Source of the DNA: Limnomonas spitsbergensis
Taxonomy: Eukaryota > Chlorophyta > Chlorophyceae > Chlamydomonadales
NCBI GenBank assembly: GCA_037349105.1
Contig: JAYJMM010000103.1
Span: forward strand, 744,001 to 808,000
Length of the DNA: 64,000 nucleotides
Reading direction: 5' to 3'
Made by a program: the position numbers and the translations under genes. Positions 1 to 11,995 of the stretch are shown one piece after another. How positions within the stretch are numbered: the first letter of the stretch is position 1; each line of letters starts with the position of its first letter. A model generated the notes under the pieces. It was not told the origin of the DNA. It ran no database searches and was given only the letters and a program-made list of their open reading frames with translations.

Positions 1-1910
1 CCCTCACAACAACGATGATCGAACCAAGACTGCAAACAGGACAATCACAGCCTAAACTAGACAGAGACTTCCGGTAAGTCAAAAAGTGGAAGATAAGCCG
101 GGCACAAGCAAGTTCACAATCACAACGGCTCGGCGCCGTCAGCAAAGCTGACACTCGACTACTCGAGGACGGCGCAACGGTCAGCAACGTGACGGACGGT
201 GCTGCCAACGGTGTTGGGCAAGGGAGATGGCGAGCATGTGGAGGATGCGTTGCATGTCTGCTTCCAGTGCCCTAGCGTGAAGGAGAGCTTAGGGAAAGAG
301 GTTGGGCAGGCCGGCCCCCCGAAAGGCGCCACAGACTTTCAACAGTTGTAACAGAGCAGGCTTGGATGGGAGGCTCTGACTTTTGTTGAGGACGTCGTTC
401 GCTTTGTTGAGGCATAGTTTTGTTGTTTTTCTTTGCCTTCTTGGGGAATAGGCTTCAGAGGGACAACTAAGGTTTACTACTTCGGGCTTCCTTTTTTTTG
501 GGGGGGGTGGTAGTTCTTTCCTTTGTTTTCTTCTCCTTCTTTCCCTCTTAACTTAAGTTTTTTTCCTTCCAACGAGACAGTTGGGAGCCCACGCGGCCGA
601 GCCTTTTTGAGCAGGGCCCAGAGGTGTTATGTCATTGACAATCACAACGACCCCAAGTTAATGTTCAAATTCAAAGCTTGTAGGGCTGCCTCCCGAGGCA
701 GCTGAGCAGCTGGACAGCTGGTGCCTTAAGCCCTAAAGGTACATGTTGAACTTCATCGTGGTCGCCATGTTGGTGACCAACAGCTATCATTTGCTTGAAG
801 TTTGAGACCGGCCAACCCTAGTAAACATAAGGGACGCGTACAAAAACAATCTGGGTTCGCTAGGCCGTTTCCAGTAATGCTGTTTTCTCGCCAGTTTCCG
901 AAGTCCGAACCCGCAGCCGAACCCGCAGGGTCCTGCCCACCGGTCCTGCCAGAAACCGGCCAGCCTGAGTGACCTTCCGGAGACCTGACGCTACACTTTT
1001 CTGGGACATGCTCACGTAGTGAACCCGATGAGCATCATCACGTTAGTGTCTCGCACGATGCTTATTGAGTTTCTACGGCTCGCGTGTTCCGCATGTCGCT
1101 AAGCAGGTACTACGCAACCCCCCAGAAGCTTCCAGAGTCCTCACTACCACCTGGTAATAACCTGACGCATGGTCACCGTCCGTCCGCTACCCGTTCTCCG
1201 TTACCCCTAGTTATGTGTCATTGTTGATAAGTAAAACCGACGCGCGTCATCAGTTCATCACCTTCCTCTCAGCCATGATGATCCATTTACAAGTGTGCAT
1301 CCTAATATCTAAATCGGCAGATCCCTGCATCGTCGCGACTGTCTTTTTGCCTCTCTGTGTGTGCCAGAGACCTACCGCAACATTTTCGGTGACAAGCTCA
1401 TTTAGTAAACTCGCAGTGAATTGCAAGTGAACTCAGTTGGTACAAATGTGATATTACTACACATTTGCAACATCACGTGTGAACTCTGCCCCCAAATTGC
1501 CTTAAAACCGCGAGCCGGATCACACCTAACAACTATTCTGTGTTGTCTTGCAAACTTCAAGAAACACCAGAATCAGAGCGCACCCTGCAACAAAGGCGTC
1601 CATCATCTTCTTAACCGTTGGTGAGTTCATTCAATTGCCGGTGCTAGTATTAGTCGATGCCGCCGACTGACGGTTGCCTGTTGCTGAACACATCAGCATC
1701 ACAGCGCACCTGCCTGGCGTTTCATCAATTGATGGGATCATGGCGATTCACTCCATGGCATCAATGCCCACCGGGACTCGGGCGACCCATGTTGCAGCGT
1801 GTTCCAGCTCAAACGTCGACTCGCTCGATCGGCATAGTGAACTCAGATTTATCTCCTTGCCCCACCCGCTTTGCCCCCTCACCCCCCTCTCGCACCCCCC
1901 ACGCAGCAAC
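1..1910. other. Intergenic region upstream of the pherophorin gene
   Basis: Apart from the truncated LINE copy at 128-637, I see no coding exon with convincing splice sites. Short open frames here lack codon bias and recognisable motifs. The stretch just before the start codon at 1911 is C/T-rich and ends in the context GCAAC-ATG, plausible as a short 5' UTR. Confidence 0.5.
128..637 (+). mobile_element. 5'-truncated LINE copy (family A) with target-site duplication
   Basis: The copy is flanked by a 12-bp direct repeat, ACAATCACAACG, at 116-127 and 638-649. This is what target-primed insertion of a truncated LINE leaves. Around 220-420 one frame reads as a LINE RT C-terminus: EHVEDALHVCFQCPSV, a His/Cys knuckle, followed after a stop by a W-rich tail (GWEALTFVEDVVRFVE). 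An in-frame stop near 190 and another after FQQL show it is dead. The 3' end is T-rich and finishes with a GCAGGGCCCAGAGGTG-type tail that recurs at 9536-9650 (minus), 10600-10635, 21600-21640, 45225-45249 and 52510-52545. Confidence 0.75.
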
Positions 1911-3837
1911 ATGAAGTGGGGGCTCGCAGCTCTGCTGTTGTCGGCGGTTTTGGCTGGTGTACAAGGACAAGGGTGGGTACTCCCAACCAACCATTCCATC
2001 AACAAATCGATCCATCTCATCCATCCATCCATCGATCGAGCGTGCGACTGCTGGTGTATCCAGACTCCCTGTCTGGCTTTCCTCTCTCGGGCCCATTGCA
2101 GCTCTCAATACTGCCGTACGTGACATGCAATGAAACTGACGCCGCGCCGCAACATCCTAATTCGCACCGACCAGAGCTTCAAGCACGCATTTGCGCTCTT
2201 GCGTGCACAATAATACCGACATATATATTCCGCATGCTTAATCGCTTGCATAATTGCCAGCCTTCAGTTACTTGCGTAATAGATTCCCAAATAGTAGATT
2301 CGGGGATCTATTTGGGGACGACGGACCCATCGATGATAGACATGGGTCTTTAGAACGGTCTATTTCCTAAACACTAGCCTCGCAGTCTCGTCTCCGCATT
2401 TTCACCTCATGATCCCTTACCAGAACAGAAACATTCCAGCAATACTCACTTATCCCAGCGACGCATGCTGATGGACTCCTCCATACCATGAATTCAAAAA
2501 TCCGAACCTTGCTTGCATAGTATCGATCATTTCAAAACCTCCTGGTCATTGAAAATCCAATCAGCACGCGTTGCAGGGGTATGTCTTATCCTTGCCATTT
2601 TATGGTTATGGCGCGGACGCGGCCTAGGCCCATGCCGCGCTGTGTCCTTAACCCTCACGCCCCGCAGGGGCGTAGTTTTCTTTCTTTCTATCCATGCCAC
2701 GCATGGACCATGATTTCACAAGCCATGCTGCTCTTACATTTCCCTCTCCACCCTTTTCCTCATCAGGGATGTTCCGACCTTTCCTTTCCATCGATGCACG
2801 GACTACAATGCAAGCAGTCTTCCGTTCGACCTGACCCAGCCGGTGGAGTCGTCGCCTGGCATGTACTGCATGACCCTGTCATACAGGGGCCCTGTCCAGA
2901 ACCCCAGCACCTGCTACACCACGCTCTCGACCTTCGGCGCCACCCGCCTTATCATCGGAGTCAGTGAGTACTGCTGTCTGCAAGGGGCACAAATAAGTGA
3001 TCAATGTTTGTTGTGGTGCGCTCCATACCACGTGTTGACGGCTGCTGTAGCTGCTGCTGTGCCTGAACAGCCACAACCTACATCGGGGCAAACAGGGACC
3101 AGACCTGGACCGGCCCATGGCCAATAGCCAAGTGGCACTCAGGGCTTACTGCACCAGGCCCTGCTGGAAGCACCTGCAGACTGGATTGTAGCTGAAGTGT
3201 GGCTGAGGCACCTCAACACCAAGACCTGCTGGTTTCTTAGTTTGCCTACTGACACTTGCCTGCCCTCCCATCCCGCACAGACCAGGCGTGCATGTCTGAC
3301 TTCGACCGCCAAGATGGCCTCTACATCAACGGTCAGGTCCAGTCTGCAAACGTGGCGTGGCTAAACTACGGCACTGAATCCATCATCAAGTCTTACAACC
3401 TGATGATCTTGCCATCCACCGACGGCACCCAGTTCTGCTTCAAGTCAGCCGGCCAGGTCTGCACACTGTCTACGTTCTTCCAGGCATGGCCAGGCCAATA
3501 CTACTGGCCCATCAACTGGGACGTAGAGACTGATCGTGCGCCCATTTGCTGCCCTGTCAACACGCCCCCCCCCCCCCTCCCCTCCTCCCCCTCCCTCTCC
3601 CCCTCCCCCCCCTCCCCCCTCTCCTCCTCCTCCATCCCCTCCTGCTCCCCCTCCCCCCCTCTCCTCCTCCTCCCAGACCTCCTCCCCCCAGCCCCCCCCC
3701 CCCCCCTCCTCCTTCTCCCCCCCTTCCCCCTCCCCCTAGCCCCCCTCCTCCCCCCCCTCCTTCTCCCCCCCCCCCTTCTCCCCCTCCCCCAAGCCCCCCT
3801 CCCCCCCCTCCCCCCTCTCCCCCAAACCCCCCTCCCC

Positions 3838-3868
<31 letters not shown>

Positions 3869-6800
3869 TCCCCCTCCCCGCCCCCCTCCTCCTGCCCCTC
3901 CTTCCCCTCCCAAACCTCCCCCTGTTCCTCCTTCCCCTCCTTACCCTCCCCCTCCCCCCCCCCCCCTCCCCCTTCCCCCCCCCCCTCCCCCTCCCCCCAG
4001 CCCCCCTCCTCCCCCTCCTCCCTCCCCTCCTCCCCCCTCACCTCCTCCTCCCAGCCCTCCTCCTCCACCCCCCCCCTACCCCCCTATGCCCCCTTCTCCT
4101 CCTCCTTCCCCTATTACCCCTCCTTTCCCCCCTCCCGTCTGCCAGATATGTGTGGACTTCTGTGTCACTACGGTTCCCACAAACTCCCTCCAGCCCCCTG
4201 TCCCCACTGCGGCCACTTGTGCATCCCTGGTCTCTTACATGAATTATTATAGCATGAACACCGTTCCCGGCTCCAATCTCATGTATGCTTGCGCCTCGGC
4301 TAACGCTACATGTGTTAAGGTCTGTGCCACGGGCTCCATCCAGACCACGACCGTTTGCCGCTCCTTCATGCCGGGTACCTCTCTGGTGGTGAGCAAATCG
4401 AGTCAAGCAGCGCAAATGAATTCGCTTAGCCTGATTGTCATCACGTGGCATCAAACTAAATAAAACAAAAGTCATCTAACAAACCGAATCAAGCAAATGA
4501 CGTCAGGCATATCACCATGCTATCATGTGGCGTATACCCTTACTTTCTATGCTGTGCAGTTGCATTCGCACTCGTGCCCCAAAGAAACACAGCTTTCTTT
4601 CCTTCTACGGTGCCCCTGTGATTTGAAATCACCAGCGGCCATTTGCTGCACCTGTCCTGAATTCCCCCTTCACCGTCCTGTCCCTTGCTGCACCTGTCCT
4701 GAATTCCCCCTTCACGTTTCGTTCCCTCCTGACATAGGTCCTGATGGTCAACATTGGTTACGGCCAGTACGCCTGCGGCACCTCTATGGCTGTCTTGGAC
4801 ACCTGTGGCTGCACTTTCTCTTCCGTGTACCCCGCATGCCAGAACTTCAGCCCCCCTCCTCCCCCTTCTCCTCCACCCCCCCCTCCTCCCTCTCCTCCTC
4901 CCCCTCCTCCCCCAAACCCCCCTCCCCCCCCTCCTCCCTCTCCTCCTCCCCCTCCTCCCCCAAGCCCCCCTCCCCCCCCTCCTCCCTCTCCTCCTCCCCC
5001 CCCTCCTCCCTCTCCTCCTCTTCCCCCTCCCCCATCTCCTCCTCCCCCGAGACCTCCTCCACCCAGCCCCCCTCCTCCTGCCCCTCCTTCCCCTCCCAAA
5101 CCTCCCCCTCCTCCTCCTGCCCCTCCTTCCCCTCCCCCTCCTCCCCCCCCTCCCCCTTCCCCCCCCCCTCCCCCTCCCCCCAGCCCCCCTCCTCCCCCTC
5201 CTCCCTCCCCTCCTCCCCCCTCACCTCCTCCTCCCAGCCCCCCTCCTCCACCCCCCCCCTACCCCCCTATGCCCCCTTCTCCTCCTCCTTCCCCTATTAC
5301 CCCTCCTTTCCCCCCTCCCGTCTGCCAGATATGTGTGGACTTCTGTGTCACTACGGTTCCCACAAACTCCCTTCAGCCCCCTGTCCCCACTGCGGCCACT
5401 TGTGCATCCCTGGTCTCTTACATGAATTATTATAGCATGAACACCGTTCCCGGCTCCAATCTCATGTATGCATGCGCTTCGGCTAACGCTACATGTGTTA
5501 AGGTCTGTGCCACGGGCTCCATCCAGACCACGACCGTCTGCCGCTCCTTCATGCCGGGTACCTCTCTGGTGGTGAGCAAATGGAATCAAGCAGCGCAAAT
5601 GAATTCGCTTAGCCTGATTGTCATCACGTGGCATCAAACTAAATAAAACGAAAGTCATCTAGCAAATCGAATCAAGCAAATGACGTCAGGCATATCACCA
5701 TGCTATCATGTGGCGTATACCCTTACTTTCTATGCTGTGCCGTTGCATTCGCACTCATGCCCCAAAGAAACACAGCTTTCTTTCCTTCTGTGCTTCTGTG
5801 ATTTGAAAATCACCAGCGGCCATTTGCTGCACCTGTCCTGAGTTCCCCCTTCACCGTCCTGTCCCTTGCTGCACCTGTCCTGCATTCCCCCTTCACCTTC
5901 CGTTCCCTCCTGATATAGGTCCTGATGGTCAACATTGGTTACGGCCAGTACGCCTGCGGCACCTCTATGGCTGTCTTGGACACCTGTGGCTGCACTTTCT
6001 CTTCCGTGTACCCCGCATGCCAGAACTTCAGCCCCCCTCCTCCCCCTTCTCCTCCACCCCCCCCCTCCTCCCTCTCCTCCTCCCCCTCCTCCCCCAAGCC
6101 CCCCTCCCCCCCCTCCTCCCTCTCCTCCTCCCCCCCCCTCCTCCCTCTCCTCCTCTTCCCCCTCCCCCATCTCCTCCTCCCCCGAGACCTCCTCCACCCA
6201 GCCCTCCTCCTCCCAGCCCCCCTCCTCCCCCTCCCCCTTCTCCCCCTCCCCCTCCTCCCCCCTCTCCTCCTCCCCCCAGGCCCCTTCCCCCACCTCCTCC
6301 CTCTCCCCCTCCTCCCCCTCCCCCCTCTCCTCCTCCCCCTCACCCTCCTGCCCCTCGCCCTCCTCCCCCCAGCCCCCCCCCTCCCCCTCCCCCTCCTCCA
6401 TTCTATGACTTCCCTCACGTCTGCTACCCGGGTAATACCGCGATCAATGGAGGTGTGGCCCAAGGAACGGGGAGTGCGGGCGTTGCTTACGGTGTGAGTA
6501 TGCAGACTCCCAATTCAACCGGCAACATCCTCAATCTTATCGTCTCCAAGAACCCCACCTGCAACACCGAGTATGGATGCTGCAATATCAACCTGGAGAA
6601 GGTCGAGTTCATTCTCAACCGTAAGTCTTAGAAACGAAATATATCCTGTTGAGGGAGCACGTGGTGCTCGTTGTTTTTGAAGCTGAACTAGGCTCGAGTT
6701 TTTACTCAGCTGCAAGTCTTAATAGGTCCGGCAGGCCGGCAGGGTAGGATTTTGCTGGATTTTTACAAGTCTAGATCACTTTTGCCTAGAAGCCCCTTTT

Positions 6801-7936
6801 CTGGAAGACATAGTGTCTGACAACTACAGGATGCCTCTGACACTACAGGATGCCTCTAACACTATAGGATGCCTCTGACACTACAGAATGCCTCTGACAC
6901 TACAGGATGCCTCTGACACTACAGGATGCCTCTGACACTACAGGATGCCTCTGACACTACAGGATGCCTCTGACACTACAGGATGCCTCTGACACTACAG
7001 GATGCCTCTGACACTTGATTGGTCTGGCAGGGCAGGCTGCTGCTGGATGCCTCCGACGCCTGAGTGCTTCATTGCCCCGCATGATGAGCTAAGGGTCCCA
7101 GTGCGTGTCACTCGCGAAACTCCATTCGCTCTATATCCGAACATTTGCGAAATAATGAAAAGCCTGACTCCTTAACCCTGAACCCCTTCAATTCCCTAAT
7201 TGCAGCTCTCTGCCGTGGGGCCATCCAGACCCTCTCCTACTCTGTCGGGAGAACCACAATGCCTTCCTACAGCTTGCAGACATGGCCAACCCAGGCCCCC
7301 TCTCCCTATACCCAGGGCCAGCAACTTCTCACTGGAAAGGTGCGATACTGTTTCGTTTCATCCTGGATAGAGCTGCTGTGGGTCGAGCGAATCTCAAGCC
7401 TCCTGCTTCGGCGGAGGAGTTGTCTTTCTTTCTTTCTTCCTTCTGTTTCATGCATGAACAGCGCCCTCTTTCAACGCCTGGATATCCCTGCTCTGGATTG
7501 CCTTGCCTGTCTGCTTCCTGCTTTGATTCTTTTTGGTTTGATCTAGCGTGTTACCGGACAGCCCTGCCTGGCTCATTGAAAGAGGTCTAGGGTTGGTTGC
7601 ATGTACGCTGTCACAGCCGATGTCCGTTTCCCAAGAAACTGATGACTGTGAACATTTGAACCATGTACACTAGTATCCCGCCCACGCCAAACCGCTAAAC
7701 ACCCGAGCCATTCTGCTCACCGAGCTGCTGCTTTCCTTTGTTCCCCACAGGTCACTGGCCTGTGTGACGGTAGCCCGGGGGCCTGCCCCCAGGTGCTAGT
7801 CGTGACGATGAGGCTGGACCCAAAGAACCTCAATTGCAACACCGCTGACAAGTTCTTCCTTGACGGCCAGTTCTGGTGGGCCTCTTATTCCAGCACAGCC
7901 ACTGCGCCCAACTCTTGCTGCGGGACCAGCGGTTAG
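1911..7936 (+). CDS. Pherophorin-like hydroxyproline-rich extracellular matrix glycoprotein
   Basis: Predicted exons are 1911-1972, 2767-2963, 3281-4388, 4738-5571, 5919-6620, 7206-7339 and 7751-7936. All introns are GT-AG and phases agree at every junction. The protein (about 1,070 aa) starts with a signal peptide (MKWGLAALLLSAVLAG), then a Cys-rich pherophorin-type N-domain (FPFHRCTDYN... APICCPVN). Three SPPPPP linkers are separated by a Cys-rich module (VCQICVDFC... VYPACQNFS). It ends in a C-terminal pherophorin domain (FPHVCYPGNT, CCNINLEKVEF, NSCCGTSG, stop at 7934-7936). Pherophorins are secreted matrix proteins whose Pro-rich spacers become hydroxylated and glycosylated. Exon 4 is open throughout, but in exons 3 and 5 the proline frame changes inside poly-C runs, so these are either assembly errors or real frameshifts. 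Pherophorin membership is by motif reading, not alignment. Confidence 0.85.
4130..6030 (+). repeat. Tandem ~1,181-bp exon-intron-exon duplication in the pherophorin gene
   Basis: The block holding the end of a Pro-rich linker, half of the Cys-rich module, a whole intron and the other half of the module occurs twice in tandem. The intron copies are 4389-4737 (349 bp) and 5572-5918 (347 bp) and are nearly identical base for base. The acceptor plus exon start recurs at 4738 and 5919, a 1,181-bp offset. High intron similarity points to recent unequal exchange or to gene conversion. Exon phase is 0 on both sides, so the duplication keeps the frame and adds a complete linker-plus-module unit. Confidence 0.9.
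6823..7015 (+). repeat. 19-bp minisatellite in a pherophorin intron
   Basis: About ten near-perfect head-to-tail copies of a 19-bp unit containing ACAGGATGCCTCTGACACT. It lies inside the intron 6621-7205 and does not touch either splice site. Confidence 0.95.
7350..7445 (+). mobile_element. Partial SINE copy in the last pherophorin intron
   Basis: The stretch CTGGATAGAGCTGCTG, then GGTCGAGCG and GCCTCCTGCTTCGGCGGAGG, then a TCTTTCTTTC tail, closely matches 60131-60210 downstream of a tRNA-like head. This copy lacks the tRNA-like head and is therefore 5'-truncated. It lies within the intron 7340-7750. Confidence 0.65.
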
Positions 7937-8622
7937 TTAGCGGCGAAGCCATCGGTGCAGGCTGCAGCGTGCATTCCTTCACGAGTGTATCTTAATACCT
8001 GCTTGCATGCCAGTCGCGCATGCATCTATGCCCTTTTTTCTTATGACGACCACTGCCAGTTGATGGATAGCGTAAGAACATAGCGGATGATTGGCAGCTG
8101 GTGATTTGAAGCTGCGGGCCTTTACCCTGACCCCATCTGAGCAAGAGGGGGTAAGATCTAGAAGATGTTTCTGCTGATAAGAATTTGTCTGCAAGTGCGA
8201 GGGATGTTCTGTTTGATTAGTATGAAGTTCTGGTTTTCATGGACGATGCAGTGAATATTATTATATAGTGAACGTCAAATGATGAGTGATTTTTTAATCA
8301 TGAATATCTCGAAATAATATCCTACCCCAGGGACATAACCCGTACATAATTCTGAATCGTTTTAGAAGGCCCTGATTTGTATAGACTGTGAAGTTGATAG
8401 TACATTGTTACACAGGAGCTGTGCAAATTGAATTGTTGCCCTCGTCCCAGGGGGTGAACCTCAATGCACACAACTTGGCCCCCTCTGTTTTCCAGTGGGA
8501 ACCCGAATTGGGGCTGCTTGGGGTGGACCTTTTTATTTCACCTCAACACATCCAGTACGAATACTCCCAGTGGTCCTTAACATCACATATTTTTCCAATG
8601 TGACATGATTTCCTCCTTGACG

Positions 8623-8627
8623 TGTAA
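8623..8627 (+). terminator. Candidate TGTAA poly(A) signal for the pherophorin gene
   Basis: TGTAA is the usual polyadenylation signal of chlamydomonadalean genes. This is the first clear copy found downstream of the stop, about 690 bp away, which implies a long 3' UTR. Transcript data would decide. Confidence 0.4.
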
Positions 8628-9117
8628 TAAAATGGAAATTTGAAAAGTATCCAATGAATGGCTGGCGTGTGGCGTCTGAGAATTGCTTTCCCGGTCTTGT
8701 ACATCTGCAATGGGCTTGTTTGAATGTTAAGGGGGCACTGTCCTCCCGGCCTCTTTCCTTCCTCTGAGATGTGCCACTTACTGGGTAGAACGACACCTCA
8801 AGTGCAAGTGGTACTGGGTGATAACCTGAATCCACACAAACATGACAAGCCCTCCCCTCCTCACTGGAAACCCCATTTGAACACGCCACCGCACCAAACG
8901 AAGAAAGACATGATCGTATCAGAAGTAGGATAGCAACGTATGCACATCTACCGCAATGACGCATTTCGTGGAAAATGTCCATGACGTATCTATAGGCAGA
9001 CAAGCAGACGCCAGGAAGATATTACAGTGGTAAGCATGGGTACAATGGTACATGTGGGGAGCTGGGTGGCCACCGCTGCCGGTGGATCAATGAAGACAAA
9101 ACAAAGTGCCGGCCGGG

Positions 9118-9535
9118 TCCATGACAGTACACCTCTGGGTCCATGACCTTACACCTCTGGGTCCATGACATTACACCTCTGGGTCCATGACATTACACCT
9201 CTGGGTCCATGACATTACACCTCTGGGTCCATGACATTACACCTCTGGGTCCATGACATTACACCTCTGGGTCTATGACATTACACCTCTGGGTCCATGA
9301 CATTACACCTCTGGGTCCATGACATTACACCTCTGGGTCCATGACATAACACCTCTGGGTCCATGACATTACACCTCTGGGTCCATGACATTACACCTCT
9401 GGGTCCATGACATTACACCTCTGGGTCCATGACATTATACCTCTGGGTCCATGACATTACACCTCTGGGTCCATGACATTACACCTCTAGGTCCATGGCA
9501 TTATACCTCTTGGTCCATGACATCACACCTCAGGG
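9118..9535 (+). repeat. 22-bp intergenic minisatellite
   Basis: About 19 head-to-tail copies of a 22-bp unit with core GGGTCCATGACATTACACCT. Most copies differ by zero to two bases. The array ends directly at the inverted LINE tail at 9536. Confidence 0.95.
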
Positions 9536-9650
9536 TCTGCTCAAAAAGGCTCGGCCGCGTGGGCGCCCAACTGTCCTGTTGGAAGACAATAAAGAGAAGG
9601 GAAGAGGGAAAGAAGGAGAAGAACACAAAAGATAGAAACCATGGCCGGCC
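9536..9650 (-). mobile_element. LINE family A 3'-tail fragment, minus strand
   Basis: The reverse complement reads a T/C-rich tract, then GGACAGTTGGGCGCCCACG, then CGGCCGAGCCTTTTTGAGCA. It matches 520-615 closely. The final GGGCCCAGAGGTG part is missing, so the copy is truncated where it meets the 22-bp array. Confidence 0.7.
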
Positions 9651-9800
9651 TATGGCCTGACAGGACAGCAACAGGGCTTGCAACACCAAGCCTTGTTGAC
9701 CGAAGGCCGGGATGTAGCTCATGAGTACCTGAAGTCCCCTACAATGTACACTACCGTGCAGGGGCCAGTTACCAGACCACATTTCACATGTTGCTCGGCA

Positions 9801-10635
9801 GCTCGCTGTTTAGCAGGGTATCGGAGGGCACAACTGGTGCAATGAATTGCTAGGTGCCTTGATTGAGCTGGAGCTGGGATCACCCGTCCCCCAGCTGCGT
9901 CAGACAGCGACTGACCAACAGCCGCTACCTATCACAGAGGTGCTAGCGCTAGTCGATGCAGCATACGAGCGGGTGCAGCTGGATGCAGCTGGCAGAGGGG
10001 ACCTCAGAGATCCTGCCATTGAACACAGGTCTGCGGCCGCCTACCGCACTTGGTTCCAGTCTAAGGCAGCCCTGGTTTCAGTCTAAGGCGGCGCAGGCCA
10101 GGGGCTGCACCAGCCAAAGGGAGTGTTCTTACGTGCGCACGGAATTAATGCTGCGGCTCGGCGCCGTCAGCACGGCTGAGACTAGAGGACGGCGCAGTGG
10201 TCAGCAGCGTGACAGACGGTGCTGCCAGCGATAATGGGTAGAGGAGTCGGCTAGCATTTCGAGGATGCGTAGCATGCATGCTTTCAATACCCCACTACCC
10301 CAGCGTGCAGGATCAACTTAGGGAGCAGGGATGGGCAGGTCCTCCAAGCGGTTCTAGAGACTTCTTCAAGTTGTACTGGCCCGGGGGCAGGCTTGGGTGG
10401 GACGCCCTGGCTTTGTGGAAGACGTGGGAGAAATCGTTGAGACGTAGACGTTTTCAGAGGCTTCCTTCCTTCCTTTGTCGTTCATTCCCAGCCATTTGTG
10501 TGTCCCTTCACTCTATTTCCCACTTGTTCTCCTTTTTACTTGCCCCCTTGTGTTTGTTTCGTTCTTTCCACCCTTTGGTAAGTCGCCCCGGCGTCCGAGC
10601 CTTTCTCAGCAAGGCCCAGAGTTGTAACGTCATTG
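9801..10635 (+). mobile_element. 5'-truncated LINE (family A) with 15-bp target-site duplication
   Basis: It is flanked by ACATGTTGCTCGGCA (9786-9800) and ACATATTGCTCGGCA (10636-10650), a 15-bp duplication with one mismatch. The 5' part holds an open frame (9847-10086, including HRSAAAYRTWF), then SYVRTELMLRLGAVS, then the same His/Cys region as the copy at 128-637 (HFEDA, CFQYP) with two in-frame stops. This resembles the post-RT C-terminal region of algal L1-like LINEs. The 3' end has the T-rich tract and the family tail ending GTAACGTCATTG. Inactive. Confidence 0.8.
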
Positions 10636-11804
10636 ACATATTGCTCGGCAACCACCACTACACATATTGGATGGACCGATCGTTGATCAGCTTGGGTAGT
10701 GTACGTGCGTGGCGACGGCCGATGAGTGCATGAGGGCATGGTGCCTGATCAAGCCCCAGCCTTTGCCCCTGTCCAAGTCCCAGTCATCGCCCTAGGTCAC
10801 AAACAAGCCTTTGACCCTTGATTTGACCAGGCCTTTAATTTAGATAGTGTGGAAGACCTCGCCTTTGTCCTGAGAAGTGTTTTGTGGATTGTTTTCAGTC
10901 CAGCAGAGCTCCTAGACTTCGTTTTTGCCCTCTCCCTTGACTTTGTCTTTGTCCTCGCCCTTGACCTTTCTTACCTTTCTGTGCTCCTCATGCTGTTGGG
11001 TTTCTGTTTCTATATTTTTTTGGTGTGTCCTGTCTTGTTTTGGTGAATTGGTTCTGCCCGGGTTGGTTTCTTGCCCTCGCCACCTGTCCTTTATGTCCCC
11101 TTGTTCCTCCTATCTCGGTGTTAAACTTGCATGGTTCCTTTCGATCTAAAAAATGAGGGCCTGATGCAGGAGGGCCGCCGCCTGCTGCACTACTCACCAG
11201 ACCCTATGGCGAAAAGCCATGATTTAACTGAATTATAACCTCAGCACGAAAATAACATGTTGGTGACAGTCTGAGTTACGAGACGTCAGGTTCCCCCCAA
11301 GCCCCTTCGCACTTCAGCACGAAAATGACATGTTGATGACAGCCTTAGTTATACGACATCAGGAGCCTGCTAAGTGCCAAGGCCCCAAGCCACTTAGCCT
11401 CTACTAAAACTCTGGACACAACTACCAGCCCACCCTTTTTCCTCCCGAACCGACCCCTCTGTTACCGCCTTCAGTGCTCACCGGCCGAAGTGCTGCCGTT
11501 CTCTCCGTCAAATTTGACCAGTTTCGGAGCGCGACGAATTCTCGCTCCGATTTAGTCGTAAGCCGGATTCGGAGCGCGGAAGTTTTTACGATTTGTTCTC
11601 ATCTTCATCCTGCCGATAGAATCCTCAGCGTGCTCGGTGTCTCCAAACACGACATCTCCTCCGTCCTCAGCCGTCTCACCAAACATACCATACGCTGCCA
11701 TATAAATATCCTTCGCCAACGTCGACATCTGGAAAACTCCCCTGCCCATTATTGTCCGGTACCCCTTGACGACCCTCCTTAACCACCAGGTTTTTTGTCT
11801 CCCG

Positions 11805-11880
11805 GTGTACGGTATTTGAAATCCCGTATTCCTGAAGCCAAGCTCGGCGTTTTCTTTCTTTCTTTCTTATCAACCGAGCG
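11805..11880 (-). repeat. Short dispersed repeat upstream of ELP6, inverted copy at 43826
   Basis: The reverse complement shares about 65 bp with 43826-43890, including AAAGAAAGAAAACGCC and GGCTTCAGGAATACGGGATT. The nature of the element is unknown. It lies about 115 bp before the ELP6 start codon, so it is part of the 5' UTR or proximal promoter. Confidence 0.6.
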
Positions 11881-11995
11881 CTCTGGCTCGTGACCAGACA
11901 ATTTACAATTCGTTCGACCTTCAAAGACTGGAGTTCGATTGCCTGATCGAGCCTTCAATCAGTCGCTCTGGCTCCGTTGTCGTCGTACTGCGAGC

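Larger units (their letters stand above)
7937..11995. other. Intergenic region between the pherophorin gene and ELP6
   Basis: Contains a candidate TGTAA polyadenylation signal at 8623-8627, a 22-bp minisatellite, an inverted LINE tail (9536-9650), a truncated LINE (9801-10635) and an inverted short repeat at 11805-11880. A 156-codon open frame on the minus strand (8533-9003) shows no recognisable motif. I do not call it a gene. Confidence 0.5.

Noticed and set aside
3557..5251. Gly- and Glu-rich minus-strand open frames opposite the pherophorin linkers
   Set aside because: Antisense shadows of C-rich proline codons.
8533..9003. 156-codon minus-strand open frame as a gene
   Set aside because: No recognisable motif, no splice or expression signal, and composition like the surrounding intergenic DNA.
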